Below are positions 44,512 through 55,178 of a stretch of 64,000 nucleotides of DNA, one piece after another. Source of the DNA: Auricularia sp. M13 (lineage: Eukaryota; Basidiomycota; Agaricomycetes; Auriculariales; Auriculariaceae); assembly GCA_037042915.1 (NCBI GenBank), contig CM073195.1:806001-870000 (forward strand), read 5' to 3'. The translations under genes were made by a program, and so were the position numbers. The stretch's first letter is position 1. Each line of letters begins with the position of its first letter. The notes beneath the pieces were generated by a model, which worked only from the letters and a program-made list of their open reading frames with translations, searched no databases and was not told the DNA's origin.

Positions 44512-46023
44512 TTACGCCGGAATGGGTTTCTCTGCCTGCGGGGTCAAGCGCGCAGCGTGCCTGATGTGCTTGTTCTCGAAGTCGGGGATCGCAGAGTGCG
44601 CAGTGACCCGGTTATCTATGCGCATTAGCACTTCTCGTATCTGGGATCGACTACGATTACTTACCCCAGACAACGACCGTTCCTGGTCTGTATGTGGCCC
44701 TCACCTGGAAGTCGGCGCCCTTGGCGATGTGGTCGAAGAGGAAGTTCAACAGATAATCGGATTCCTCTTTCCTGTACCCGACGATGTGCCTCACGAAGCC
44801 CTGGTTGATGTACAATGCCTTCTCGCCAGTGACCGGGTGCTCGCGCACAATCGGGTGCTGTGCGACGTGACATTAAATTTACGACTCAGGGCTGCTCGGA
44901 AACTGTGCGTTACCTCGGTCTCCACGGCCTCACGGCGCACAGGCCCGTTGCGCTTGGCAGAGAACTCAGCTTGCTTCACAGCGGAGTGCAGGGCGCGTAG
45001 GCCCGTCAGGCGCTTCTTGAACTCGTCCGACAGACGGTTGTAGGCTTCCACTTGGCTCACGAACAGCGTGTCGCCGCTTCCAGGAACGTCGGGTTGTTGC
45101 CTGCCCGTCGTAAGCGTATCGCCTTCTTTTTCTTGAGGAATGGAACTTACAGCATGAAGAATAGCGTCGTGCCCGGAGGCTGCTTCTCATACGACACGTC
45201 CGAGTGCCATCCCAGGTTGGAGACGCTGTTACCGCGCAGCTCCGAGAAACGGTCTTCGTTCGGGTCACGGTAGACAATGTGGAATTCCGGGTACTGCGGC
45301 AAACCAGGTCAATCTGGCTGTCAGTGTACGTCTGGAAATTCTGCTCACGTTCTTGACGTTGCCGGATGTCGGGTGCACTGGTCATCTCGATGAGAACTGC
45401 TGGTCGCATATATGCGTTCAGGCGTACATTGGATGGGCCCGAAATGCCTGAACGACGCTGCGTCAGCTCGGTTTCTACGCGCTTCCCTAGGCTATAGCTC
45501 ACTTCGCAAATTCGATCTGCTTCTCGACACCAATGTCCTTGAAGTCCTGATCCCTGAAAATGAGAACTTTGCGCTCCGCGGTGTAACAGCGCGAGCTCGT
45601 CGAGTCCTTCCTTGCTGAGTTGGCTGAGCTGGACTCCTGTGATCTCCGTGCCGAGGTATGGGCTGAGGTCTGTGGTCTTGGCGCCCTTCAGCAGGTTAGG
45701 CTTGGCCTTGTCGGCGCGAAGTCCCGGGTCGGTGTGCTCTGCAGGCGACACACGTCGGTGACAGATCCTAGGCTGTATAACAGGTTTTACAAACCGAAGT
45801 ATGGTGTCGGCGGGAACTTCTCGTCGTTGTTGAAGACGGGATAGTATAGCGGGTAGGCAACACCCTTCGGAACATTGTCTGGGACTTCAGCTTTGCGCTC
45901 TTTCTACAACTCATCATCAATCATGCAGTCCACTTCTGATATATCTGCAGCGCTGACCTGTCCGAGCCTGAGCGAATAGACCTGCTCGGTGATTGCCTGG
46001 ACTGTGGTAGTGGTAGTAGCCAT
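44512..46023 (-). CDS. TauD/TfdA-family alpha-ketoglutarate dioxygenase (sulfonate dioxygenase-like)
   Basis: Non-haem iron oxygenase that couples 2-oxoglutarate decarboxylation to substrate hydroxylation. The fungal relatives (Jlp1-like) release sulfite from sulfonates. The N-terminal exons join MATTTTTVQAITEQVYSLRLGQ to KERKAEVPDNVPKGVAYPLYYP and PPTPYF to EHTDPGLRADK. Core: DLSPYLGTEITGVQLSQL, KVLIFRDQDF, HFGPI, YPEFHIVYRDPN and WHSDVSYEKQPPGTTLFFML (iron-binding H and D). Then VTGEKALYINQGFVRHIVGY and VVVWDNRVTAHSAI (distal iron His) with RHAARLTP supplying the 2-oxoglutarate Arg. Near 45583 the reading frame shifts by +1 (CTGTTACACC) between DELAL and TAERKVLIF, so one inserted or two missing bases must be assumed. 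The region around 45310-45450 reads as intron. Confidence 0.82.
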
Positions 46024-46063
46024 TCCGACCGTCGTGCCGTCTCAGTCGCCACCCATATCCCGA

Positions 46064-46071
46064 TGTATATA
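46064..46071 (-). promoter_or_regulatory. TATA-like box of the dioxygenase gene
   Basis: TATATACA on the minus strand, about 41-48 bp upstream of the ATG at 46023. Confidence 0.45.
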
Positions 46072-46581
46072 CCCTGGCAAGCCGCTCCAGTTATGCGATC
46101 TGCGCACATAATGGGGCAGTCTTGCGTGCTCGCCACTATTGATAAGCCTGGGAAGCCTTCGCTCAGTCGCGGGTCTTATCGAGGTTGCGTGCCCGCGGCT
46201 GTTATCGCGACGGCCCGGGGAGCCGGCGGCGACTCGTGTGAGGCTTCCACAGGAGGACTAATAATTCAGGTCCACCAATGTGATAATAGGTGAATCTGTT
46301 CACGAAATATGCGCACCAAATCATCGTAAAGCGTGCTCCGAGGAAAGTCACGTGATCATAGCACGTCGGAGTTGCAATCGTGATCTCAGCTGTATACATA
46401 GTAGGCGTTCTTCCCGGCCACTCGCGGTTATTTTAGCTTTTGCTTTTTCTCTGAATCTGCATAGAGGCCAAATTTGTTTGCTCACTGTTATCAATGTCGC
46501 AATGGTGTCTCTGTTGATACTACGAGCAAATGATGAGTCCGTTCCAATGTCTCAGCAGTGAGAGCTTAGTCGTCGTCGGGA

Positions 46582-47229
46582 TCATCCAAACTCGGAGGTC
46601 CTGGATTTTAGAATGACAGTATCAATGGCAAATACGAGGGTGTCGCTAACGACTTTGAGGGTATGCGCTTCAATAGGATGGTTTGTGAACTGAAGGCTTT
46701 CTGCGAATTCGTCAGTTGCCAATGCTCTCCGAAACGAAAGGGTTCAAAGAGATATTCTGACCATATTATATAAAGTATTGTTGCTTGCCTTATCTAGGCT
46801 GTACGTGAGAAGGAGCTGGTCGTCCAAGTAGAACTTGAGGCTGCCGCCGAGTCTCGGCGGCAAGACAAGCTAGACCGCGATACCGTTGCCGGAGAACTTG
46901 GACTCAACATTTCCACCCTGGAAGATACAATATCGTCGGTGTCTATGCTCCCCGAAGCGATGGCTAGCTTCATACCGCAGGGAGAATGGTGTATCCGTCA
47001 AACCAAGCGTTGCCACTGTTGTCGTCGAAGCGGTTAGCACCCGCAGAGTAAGTCCAGCCCGGGTCTTCAGTGGTATGAGGACGGCCTGCCCTGAACCTGA
47101 GTGCGGGTTCTGCCTACCGACGTCGTCGAGTATCTAGCGGGACTGGCTCTACGGAGGCTGGGACTGTGCCACCGCGACGCCAAATGCAGCTGTAGTGATT
47201 GCGAGAAGACGGGACAAGCGCATCTTCAT
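46582..47229 (-). pseudogene. Dead secreted beta-sandwich-type protein gene
   Basis: Starts with a good signal peptide (MKMRLSRLLAITTAAFGVAVA). Downstream pieces read ILDDVGRQ, EDPGWTYSAG, FSGNGIAV*LVLPPRLGGSLKFYLDDQLLLTYSLD and LQFTNHPIEAHTLKVVSDTLVFAIDTVIL, the pattern of the very common Agaricomycete secreted/membrane proteins with a beta-sandwich ectodomain. TAG stops interrupt it twice just after the signal peptide and again at 46870-46872, where relatives have an aromatic residue. Splice signals persist (GTATGAAG...CCAG). It is therefore a recently inactivated gene. Confidence 0.7.
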
Positions 47230-48361
47230 CGAAATATAGCGGTAGAGACAAATACAGGGACTCTCGCAGGCGTTTCAGGGTATCTCAGACCGATCTATGA
47301 CTCACATAATGATTAAAATATCACGATACAGGCGTCCTCGAGCTGCAAAGCAGAACTCGATTTCCACGCCGCCGAATGCCAAGCTTGTGAATAAGCCGAA
47401 CCGCTGAATCGCGTCAGACGTCCGTGCTTCGGGGCTCAGACCGACTGGTCGACTAGAATCGGGGGTCAAATTCGGGCGCTCAGGATCCGGCGCGAGCGTT
47501 CAAAGCACTTGCTGAAACCGCGCCCATACAGTTCATTCGATATTAGGCTGGGCACGTCAACTTCATGGAGCCGCGCGCCAGGCACCCGACAAAACGCAAA
47601 TGGCAAATATAGCGGGCTCGGAGCGCCCTGGCAAGTCAGTGCAGCTTGGGAAGATGATGGTCATCTTTCGCGCTCAGGATTCGCATGGCACGTCACGAAT
47701 CCTGTGCTAGGAATTCTGTGTTCGAGAGTAGCTCCCCGGCTCCCCGTGGATCCCGAGCCTCGAGGGCTGGTAGAGAGTCTGCCATGGAATGTGAAACAAA
47801 CTGCAACGAGACGACAGCTGGCGGGACTTGAAGGCTAGGATCATGTGCCCAGTAGTATCCCACAGATGACGTTGTTTGTTGTCCAAAGATGTTAGAGTGG
47901 AGGAGCTTGGAGTCAAAGTAAACTGTCGCAGAGCACCGAGCGACAAGACAAGCGCCTTCCGCCCCCGTCACGGTGATCACCGGAGAATATACCCAGAGGG
48001 TGAACGTGCGTATCCCCGGTTATTCGCCCACGTGCATCCTGCTCAGGCATTAAACGGCCTTAGGGAAACTGTGCCTAGCTCCGGGAACGCATCTTGCGGC
48101 ATGCTGTCAGTGCCAGAGAAGCGACGTGAAATTTTTTCGCACACCACGAAATGGTCTGACACGCTCTAGTGCATGGCCAGGGTCGGAAATGTCAAGAGAA
48201 AAATGGGCCGTCTGAGCGATAGTTTTTCGCAGGCGAAGTAGTTTGGTGCCAGTAAAAGCCGACAAGGCGCTGCAAGCCAAGTGTCCCAGCTACCGCCCAA
48301 AGGTGTCAAACTCCAGCATCTGCAAATGTATATTCCGAGTCCTTGAGTCAATCTGCAGGCC
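47230..48361. other. Intergenic, no supported gene
   Basis: 1.1 kb with short frames on both strands. The longest, 95 codons on the minus strand at 47693-47980, has no recognisable motif. Confidence 0.5.
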
Positions 48362-48369
48362 TATAAAAG
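48362..48369 (+). promoter_or_regulatory. TATA box of secreted protein copy B
   Basis: TATAAAAG lies 60 bp upstream of the ATG at 48422, closely matching the arrangement of copy A. Confidence 0.65.
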
Positions 48370-48421
48370 CGTGCAAGTCGGGCCTGAAGTTTCTTCGCTT
48401 CCTGCAAGGCAGCTAACCATC

Positions 48422-48730
48422 ATGCGCTTTGCCTTCGTCGCCATCGCCCTCACCTCATTCCTCCTTGGAGCGGCCGCCTCGCCAGTCTCAGAGGCGGCAG
48501 CCACAACGACGCTTCACTTCGGCCCCGGGCCTGCGAAGCCACCTGGCGGGGTGTGCCCTGCCTGGTGCCTCGAGTGCGAGAACGGAAACGAGATCTGCGG
48601 CTGCGAGCTGAACTATGCGCGCTGTATTCCCAAGAAGGTGGGGCCCATATGCATCCAGATCTGCATCACCTGCAAGGACGGCACGAGCTTCTGCGGGTGC
48701 GACGCAGAGAACCACAGGTGCATCGACTAG
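48422..48730 (+). CDS. Small secreted protein with two tandem six-cysteine modules (copy B)
   Basis: 102 residues, no intron. Signal peptide MRFAFVAIALTSFLLGAAA followed by SPVSEAAATT and a Pro/Gly spacer. Module 1 CPAWCLECENGNEICGC and module 2 CIQICITCKDGTSFCGC each end with a sixth Cys after six residues (CX3CX2CX6CXCX6C). The linker has KKVGPI where copy A has IKTVGPP. Module 2 is the better conserved between the paralogues (CITCxDGTxFCGCDAxNHxC). The pre-cysteine region is free to vary. No named family recognised. Confidence 0.87.
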   Translation: MRFAFVAIALTSFLLGAAASPVSEAAATTTLHFGPGPAKPPGGVCPAWCLECENGNEICGCELNYARCIPKKVGPICIQICITCKDGTSFCGCDAENHRCID

Positions 48731-49537
48731 TAATTGGGCGGTCAGTCGTGTCGACTATGTCATCTGGCCGACTACGTGCTGACAGATTCCTTCAGATCGT
48801 TGAAGTGTCGCTCGGGGTCGTCATAGTTGGTAGTCTAGGTTCCAGTAATCCATGTTGCCGCTGCAATGAGAGTGTTCATAGTTGTTTGATCGGAGATCCA
48901 GTTCCGAGCAGGCAATGATTGAGCTGGAGTACATAGTAAATCCGCAAAGAACATATGCGAAGCAGGACGTTGCATAAGTATGCGAATGAGTTGTGAGAGA
49001 CATTGATTCTAGGCATGATATGCGCATCAATAGACATCAATCCCCGGATTGTCATAGAGTGCAAGTCGTCATGACAGTCGCTTAGATAGAATCAGGTCTC
49101 GCCAGAACTACGCTTGGGGGTATGATGCATGGGAGTTCCAGGGCGGTCCCGCGGTGTACTCGTTATGAAATAGTATGACAGGACCACATGCAGGCATGAG
49201 GTGGCAGCTGGTCATCGCACTGCCTGCGCCGGTATTCGCGGGCTGAGATCTTGTTGGATATCCTTCCTGGAGCCACACTTCATAATGCCCGAGACACAGC
49301 AGTGGGCGCCAAATCGTACGATAATCAGGAGCATGAAGCGGAAAGAGTTCCGGCGCAGCAAAACAACCAGCTGTGGCATATCGTCTCGTTGGTTCATCCA
49401 GGCACTGTTCGAAGAGGAGACAAGCAGGGCAGATGTTTCGAGTATTTGATACAGTAGCCAGGTGTTGCTGCATACCCCGGGCAGATGAAATTAGGAAACC
49501 CTTGCGATGAGAGGAAGGAGCGAAGAGCGAGTCGGCG
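48731..49537. other. Intergenic, no supported gene
   Basis: About 800 bp. Overlapping short frames only. The last part presumably holds the promoter of the USP gene. Confidence 0.5.
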
Positions 49538-52500
49538 ATGTCCGTACGACGCGCCTCAACGTCTGCTGCGGCTCTCATGCCACCGCTCGAACTACCTTCA
49601 CCAGCCAACACCGTCCTGCCCTCGTACGAGGACCAGGCTCCGCCGGACTACCGCTCCGTACCCGTGTCTGTCCAGGATGGTAAGAAGTCCGGGGTGCAGC
49701 GCGATGGCTTGCTCGCTGCTTAAAGTGCATTTGCGCAGTCAGCGAGTTCGTGCGATACCACTTCCCTGTCGGCGCCCACGAGGAGATCGAGCTCAAAACC
49801 TTCGCTGGTACCTGCGAAACTCGAGCTGGAGTCGGCTAGAGGCCAGTGCAACGCCGTTGCAGGGGCCGGACTTTGAGTGCGGTGGCGCGAAATGGTCAGT
49901 GTACCGCACTTCCTTCGTACCAGGATAAAGGCCAAGGCTCATAATACGGCCAACAGGAAGATACTGGCATACCCGGGCGGCGTGCGAGGGGCTCCAGGCA
50001 ACGTTTCGCTGTTTCTCGTCTGGAATCGGCCGCCAGACAAGAAGGCCTACACGTGCGCCCAGTTCGCGTTCGTCATGTGCAATCCCTCCGACCCAACCGT
50101 CTTTGAGACCCAGAGTGCGTGCTCCTGTGCTGCTCGGCATCATTGCGCTCATCTCGAAGACCGGTATGCGCAGTGGCTGAGCACCGATTCACGCACAGTC
50201 AACCGCAATGGGGCTTCGCGCGCTACGTCTCTAACGACGCGCTCCGTGCGACCAACGACCACCGCCCGAAGCCCATCCTGCAGGACGACACTCTCGATAT
50301 CATCGTCTTTGTCCGCGTCCTCCGCGATCCCACTGGGGTGCTAATGCACGACTTCCGAGAGTATGTTCCCGCGGCACAGCGTTTCGTGGCATCGGATAGC
50401 CTCCTGACAAATGCCATACAGTTACGACTCCAAAGCCGTCACGGGTTACGTTCCTCTGGTGAACCAAGGAGCTACCGACTACCTCAACTCGGTGCTGTGC
50501 ACCCTGTTCATGATACCAGCCTATAGAAAGGTGCACCTTAGTTGCGTCCGTCTTCTGTTCACCATTCTAACTACGGGAAGCTCGTGTACAACATACCAAC
50601 GCAAGGAGCATCGCCCACCGAAAGCACTGCATATGCGCTGCAACGGCTCTTTTACCGCATGCAGTCGACAACCGGCAGCGTTAGTAAGTCTGTCTGGAGA
50701 GCGGCCACTACAACATACGAGCTAACTGCATACAAAGCCACAACTGAACTCACAAAAACGTTCGGCTGGCGTGCTATCGACGCCTTTACGCCGCGTGACG
50801 TGTTTGACTTCATCCGCATGCTCCAAGAACGGATAGAGCAGGAATGCAAAGTGTGTAATCTCTTCAAGTTTCTCCCTCCCAGCCCCGTCTCTCCCTTTAC
50901 CTCTTGAAAACGATGGCCTTGTTGCTGATGGCGGTGCCGACCAGAATACCGCGGCTGAAGGCCAGATCGAACGTCTATTCTTCGTTCGATGCGAAACAAC
51001 TCGTGAGTGCGCACACGCGCCGCACGAGCACCGCAGCATCACATCGACCAAGCACGCGTTCCTCAAGCTCGCCGTTGTTGGCATGGACACGATCTACGGC
51101 GCGCTGCGCGAACTCGCATACCCGCACACCGCGCCGTGTCCGCTATGCCCGCCCACACTCCCCGCGCGCGACAACGTGGCGACCTCGCGCACGCGCATCA
51201 CCAGCCTGCCGCCCATTCTGACTCTCATGCTCGACCGCTTCCTGCCTGACGCCACACCTAACGTGATCGGCAGCACGCGCGGCCGCCAACGACGACCGGA
51301 GCTCATGACGTACCCGCCGACGCTCGACATGGGCGAATTCGTCGAGTCGGACGAGTCGTGGACATACAACCTCGCAGGCATAATTGTCCATGAGGCTGTC
51401 GTGACCGATCGCGGGTACCACTACGCCATGCTGCGTTCCGGCAGCAAGTGGTTTAAGTTCGACGACGAGCGTGTCATACCAGCTCTAGAGCGCGACGCGC
51501 TCGAGGCATTCGTGGGCGACAAAGCAGCAGTCGCATACGGTCTTGTGTACGTGCGTGCGAATGAAGAAGCGCGGCTATATGGCCCTGTGGTAGACCTGGA
51601 CGTCCCTCTACATATACGTACGCCGGTCGCTTCATCCCAAGAGGGCGGCTCATCAGAGTTACAGGAGAGCACATTGACGTCGTACCGCCTCCTACCGCTA
51701 TACCAGCATCTGTGCGTTCCGCAGGAGTGAAGACACCGGATCGGCAAATATACGACGTCTCCGTACGGGTACGATAGATTCCAGAGTATTTTTGCTGGTC
51801 GTCGGCTGAAGCGGACACAGCTGATCAACGACGACATTTTCCGGAAGCACCAGGGCTTCGACCTCGCTGCACTCGACAACCTAGACATTCCGCGCGTCAC
51901 AGCTCGATGGGACGAGCGTCTTTCTGATGTCAGGTCGCGATTGCCGCGTGAGGTGTGGAAAGCAAAGACACCGCAGGGCACTCGACTGCGGGTCGTCATC
52001 CAGAGGCAAAACAAGACTTGCCGACCTGCTTGGGCGTTGTCCAAAGCTGACGAAAACATGAGTGAGTGCACCATTATATTGTTCGATAAAATAACTCATC
52101 GTACCCCAGCTCTACAGCAGATTAAGGACAAATGGGGCTCGGCGCGCGAGAAGTCGCTCGTCTTCTACGTTGAGCAGATTACTCCTGCTACTGTGGTGCG
52201 TCCGATGTTTGCAAAATCTTCTGGGGTGCACTGACAGCTTGATAGACCATAGACCCAGCGAAAAGCTTGATTTTCTTGAAGTACTTCGATTATCGAGCGC
52301 AAACGCTCTTGGGCTACGCTGCTGTCTACGTCGTGCGCACTGATCCATTACGATCGCTCAATCGTGTGCTCTGTGAACTGCGTGGTTGGCCGTACAAGAC
52401 CTCCGTCCTTGCCTATTATGAGGTTTGCCTTGCCCGCTACTCCCCAATCGATGCCGGTTGACACAGTCCGCGAATAGGAGATACAGCCCATAATGGTCGA

Positions 52501-52696
52501 ACCCATGTCGTTGAACACCACCTTCGCCGAGGCAGAAATCGACACGGGCGACGTCATCTGCTTCGAGCGGCTCGACGACGACGACGGCAGCATGCCGCCC
52601 ACACCGCGACGCACTCACTTCCGAAACGCCATAGCATTCTACCGCTGGATGATGACGACCGCGTCGTCGGAGGAAACCAGCACACGATCTCGCTGA
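49538..52696 (+). CDS. USP7/Ubp15-like MATH-USP protein lacking the catalytic cysteine
   Basis: Same layout as USP7: N-terminal MATH domain (TF-RWYLRNSSWSRLEASATP, GPDFECGGAKWKILAYPGG, VSLFLVWNR), USP domain, then C-terminal ubiquitin-like modules. The Cys box reads GYVPLVNQGATDYLNSVLCTLF: the codon at 50477-50479 is GAC (Asp) where the active-site Cys belongs. The His box is also altered (AGIIVHEAVVTDRGYHYAML, with GYH where GHY is usual), while KWFKFDDERV is kept. Other fold landmarks remain (LPPILTLMLDRF, YPPTLDMGEF). The C-terminus reads YFDYRAQTLLGYAAVYVV, LCELRGWP and EPMSLNTTFAEAEIDTGDVICFERL. One extra C is needed at 49803 (TTCGCTGG) to join ELKTF to RWYLRN. Predicted to bind, not cleave, ubiquitinated partners. 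At least ten introns. Confidence 0.82.
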
Positions 52697-53971
52697 CACC
52701 TTGTATCTAACGGACTTGCTGTGCATGGTGGCCATGGGTGTTGTTGGATTATTTCGCAGCTTTGTGCGCGCTTGTTGCTTTCGCGCTGTGGTCTGGATGG
52801 AATGTTACTCGGTATAAAATAATGACTCATCCGCTGCGACTAGAGTAGTAGACTATAGCGACTCAAACATGCCGCCCTCGATCCACTCTCTTCGAGTTGC
52901 GAAAGTGACTACGAGGACAGCCGAAGGGTGGATGATGTTGCTACAGTGTGACATTTCGCGGTCCTGGAACGAAACGGCCGCCCCATTCCGCCAAGCCTCT
53001 AGTAGTCTAATTCTGCAGATGAACCAAGAGCTCGTGGGCTTTGTGCAGGGCGAGAATGTTTGCCAATTGGCAAGAGAACTTCTAGTACTATGGAATCTCA
53101 ATTAAAATGAAATTTATCCGCCGGCTGTTTGAGGAGGACGACTGCTCTGTAATGGAGGTATGCAGACAGCCCGATGGCGATGTCAAAGCTGACGAAGACC
53201 AGGTCACACTGTATCAGGAGCTGGGGATGGGAGGAGACGTGTGGGAACCTGAGGCTGCCGTTCTGGAGGCATTTCGCTTTGCCCAGCGAATCTTGTTCCG
53301 TTCACCCATCGAGCTGCACTTAGACGCGAGTGCAACATGAAAGCTCCTAGAATAGTTTGAAAAGATGTCACCAGAACACCGTACCAGGTGAGATTGTCTG
53401 CTATGGAGGCTGGAGTGCGGACCAGTGTCTGCTGGCCGTTTCTTGCAGTACATTCCGCCACTCGATCCTCTTGCGATCCTCTGAAATTAATAGATCTTCG
53501 TGACAGAAGCTTGGCTATGTGACCTGAGTTGGCCAACTCGATGACTAGTCAGTGAAACGACTCAGCCTCATCCAGTTCTGGTGTGGTGAACGCCGCACGC
53601 GCAGGAAGCGTTGATACCTGCTGAATTGTCTCGATCACGACCATTTGTACGACCTGTTCGCAGGGAAGCGCAGACAAATGGGCTCCTGGTGACCGGTGAA
53701 CGGGCGAGGGAAGTAAGACTGACTTGGTAGCTGTCGTCACAACTGCCAGCTCTGCGCAAACTTGGTGATCTGATGGCGGTGGTCAGTGCCGCTGTGTCCA
53801 GGCAATGTGAGCCTGAAACGAGGAAAAATGCAGGCAAGAGCTGTGCGGCTTCCTGGCACTGCGCGCAGGCCCGGGTGGTGGTGGTCATGCATTGGCCAGG
53901 CTGGGATATGAAACCGGGCATCACAGGCGCAAACAACCCGAAGACTTGAACCCACCCACGCGTCACGCGTC
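52697..53971. other. Intergenic, no firmly supported gene
   Basis: About 1.3 kb. Two adjacent plus-strand frames (52869-53105, 78 codons; 53107-53340, 77 codons, MKFIRRLFEEDDCSVMEV...) have a coding look but no intron logic or family. Confidence 0.4.
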
Positions 53972-55178
53972 ATGACGTCCAACGAGCAACCCACTACGCC
54001 TACGCCCGCGCCGGCAGAGACGACGACAAACCCGGAGCCCACCAAGCCCGACGCCGACGAGACGACCCCGACTGACGTGAAGCACGACCCTGACGCGCCT
54101 CGCAACGACGATGTCAAGCCAGACGAGAAGCCCGAAGAGAAGCCCGACGAGAAGCCCGCGTCGCCACCCGCGACGACGAACGGGGTCGCGGCCCAGAAAG
54201 CCCGTGCTCGGACGCCCGAGCCCGACGAGGAGGTCGACTGGGAGGAGGGCGAGGCGCGTTTTACCGTTTGAGCTCGCTGCTGTCCGCGGCTCTGACCGTC
54301 CCCTGCTGCAGATTGAAGACGACGGCAACGAGAGCGACTTTGAGATCGAGACCGAGCAGCGCACGTCCACGCCGCCCGTCGACGACGACACCGTCCAGTT
54401 CAACGTCGGCTGCGGCATTCCCTGCAGGTTTTACAACCACGACAGATGCACGCGCGGCGCTGCCTGCGGCTACCTGCACGCTCCAGACGACAAGTCCGTG
54501 CGCGACACCAGTCAGTCCGCATTTTTTTTTTTGCTGCCTCCAGCGATTGACGCGCTATCTCTGTTCTGACCCCTGTCTCCTATTTCCGTAGACGGGAAGA
54601 ATGTCTGCCGCTATTTCCTGCTGGGTGAATGCAAGTTCGGCATACCCAAGTGCGCATATTCGCACAAAAAGGATCATCTTCCAGCGGGAGGCTGGTGGGA
54701 ATCCGAGGCGGGCATCGAGGAAGAAAAAGCTCGTGTCGAAGAGGAGAAGCGCGCGGCCAAGGATGCTTGGAAGGAGCAGCAACGCGCCGAACGCGCTACC
54801 CGTCGTCGCCAGCAGCAGCAACAGCAACAGCAGCAACAGCAGCATCAGCACCAACAAAACAACCAGAGGCGGAGGGGCGGCGCCAACGCCGGCGGTCCCG
54901 GACGATCCAGGAACCACGCTGGACCGTTCCCCCAGCTCAACGTCGCGCCCCAGCCGGGCTCGTCGCATGCAACGATGCAGCAGGCAATGAGCGTCGCCGA
55001 GCTCGCAGACCGCATGCAGAACTTCGGTTTCACCGAACGCCAGTTGCTCGACCTCGCCGCGTACGGTGTCAAGCCCTGGGACGAAGGCGCCTGGGTGGGT
55101 CCCCCCGCCCCCAGCACACACCACTCCGACTAACCAGCGGACGTCTAGACGACCCTGAATATGCTCTACCACTACTAG
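53972..55178 (+). CDS. CCCH zinc-finger protein with poly-Gln tract
   Basis: Probable RNA-binding protein. Exon 1 is acidic and Pro/Glu/Lys-rich (MTSNEQPTT... DEEVDWEEGEA). After an intron ending CTGCAG at 54312 come two C3H1 fingers: CRFYNHDRCTRGAACGYLH (CX7CX5CX3H) and, after a second intron, CRYFLLGECKFGIPKCAYSH (CX7CX6CX3H). A charged helix (EEEKARVEEEKRAAKDAW), a CAG/CAA-encoded Gln-rich run (54812-54860) and an Arg/Gly patch follow. The last exon, read after an intron from 55095 to a TAG near 55148, gives TTLNMLYHY and the stop. Tandem CCCH fingers of this type bind single-stranded RNA or occur in Makorin-like proteins; no RING is present here. Confidence 0.8.

Noticed and set aside
54812-54860. 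CAG/CAA run as a microsatellite element
   Set aside because: It lies in frame in the CCCH gene and encodes a Gln-rich tract, which is a normal coding feature.
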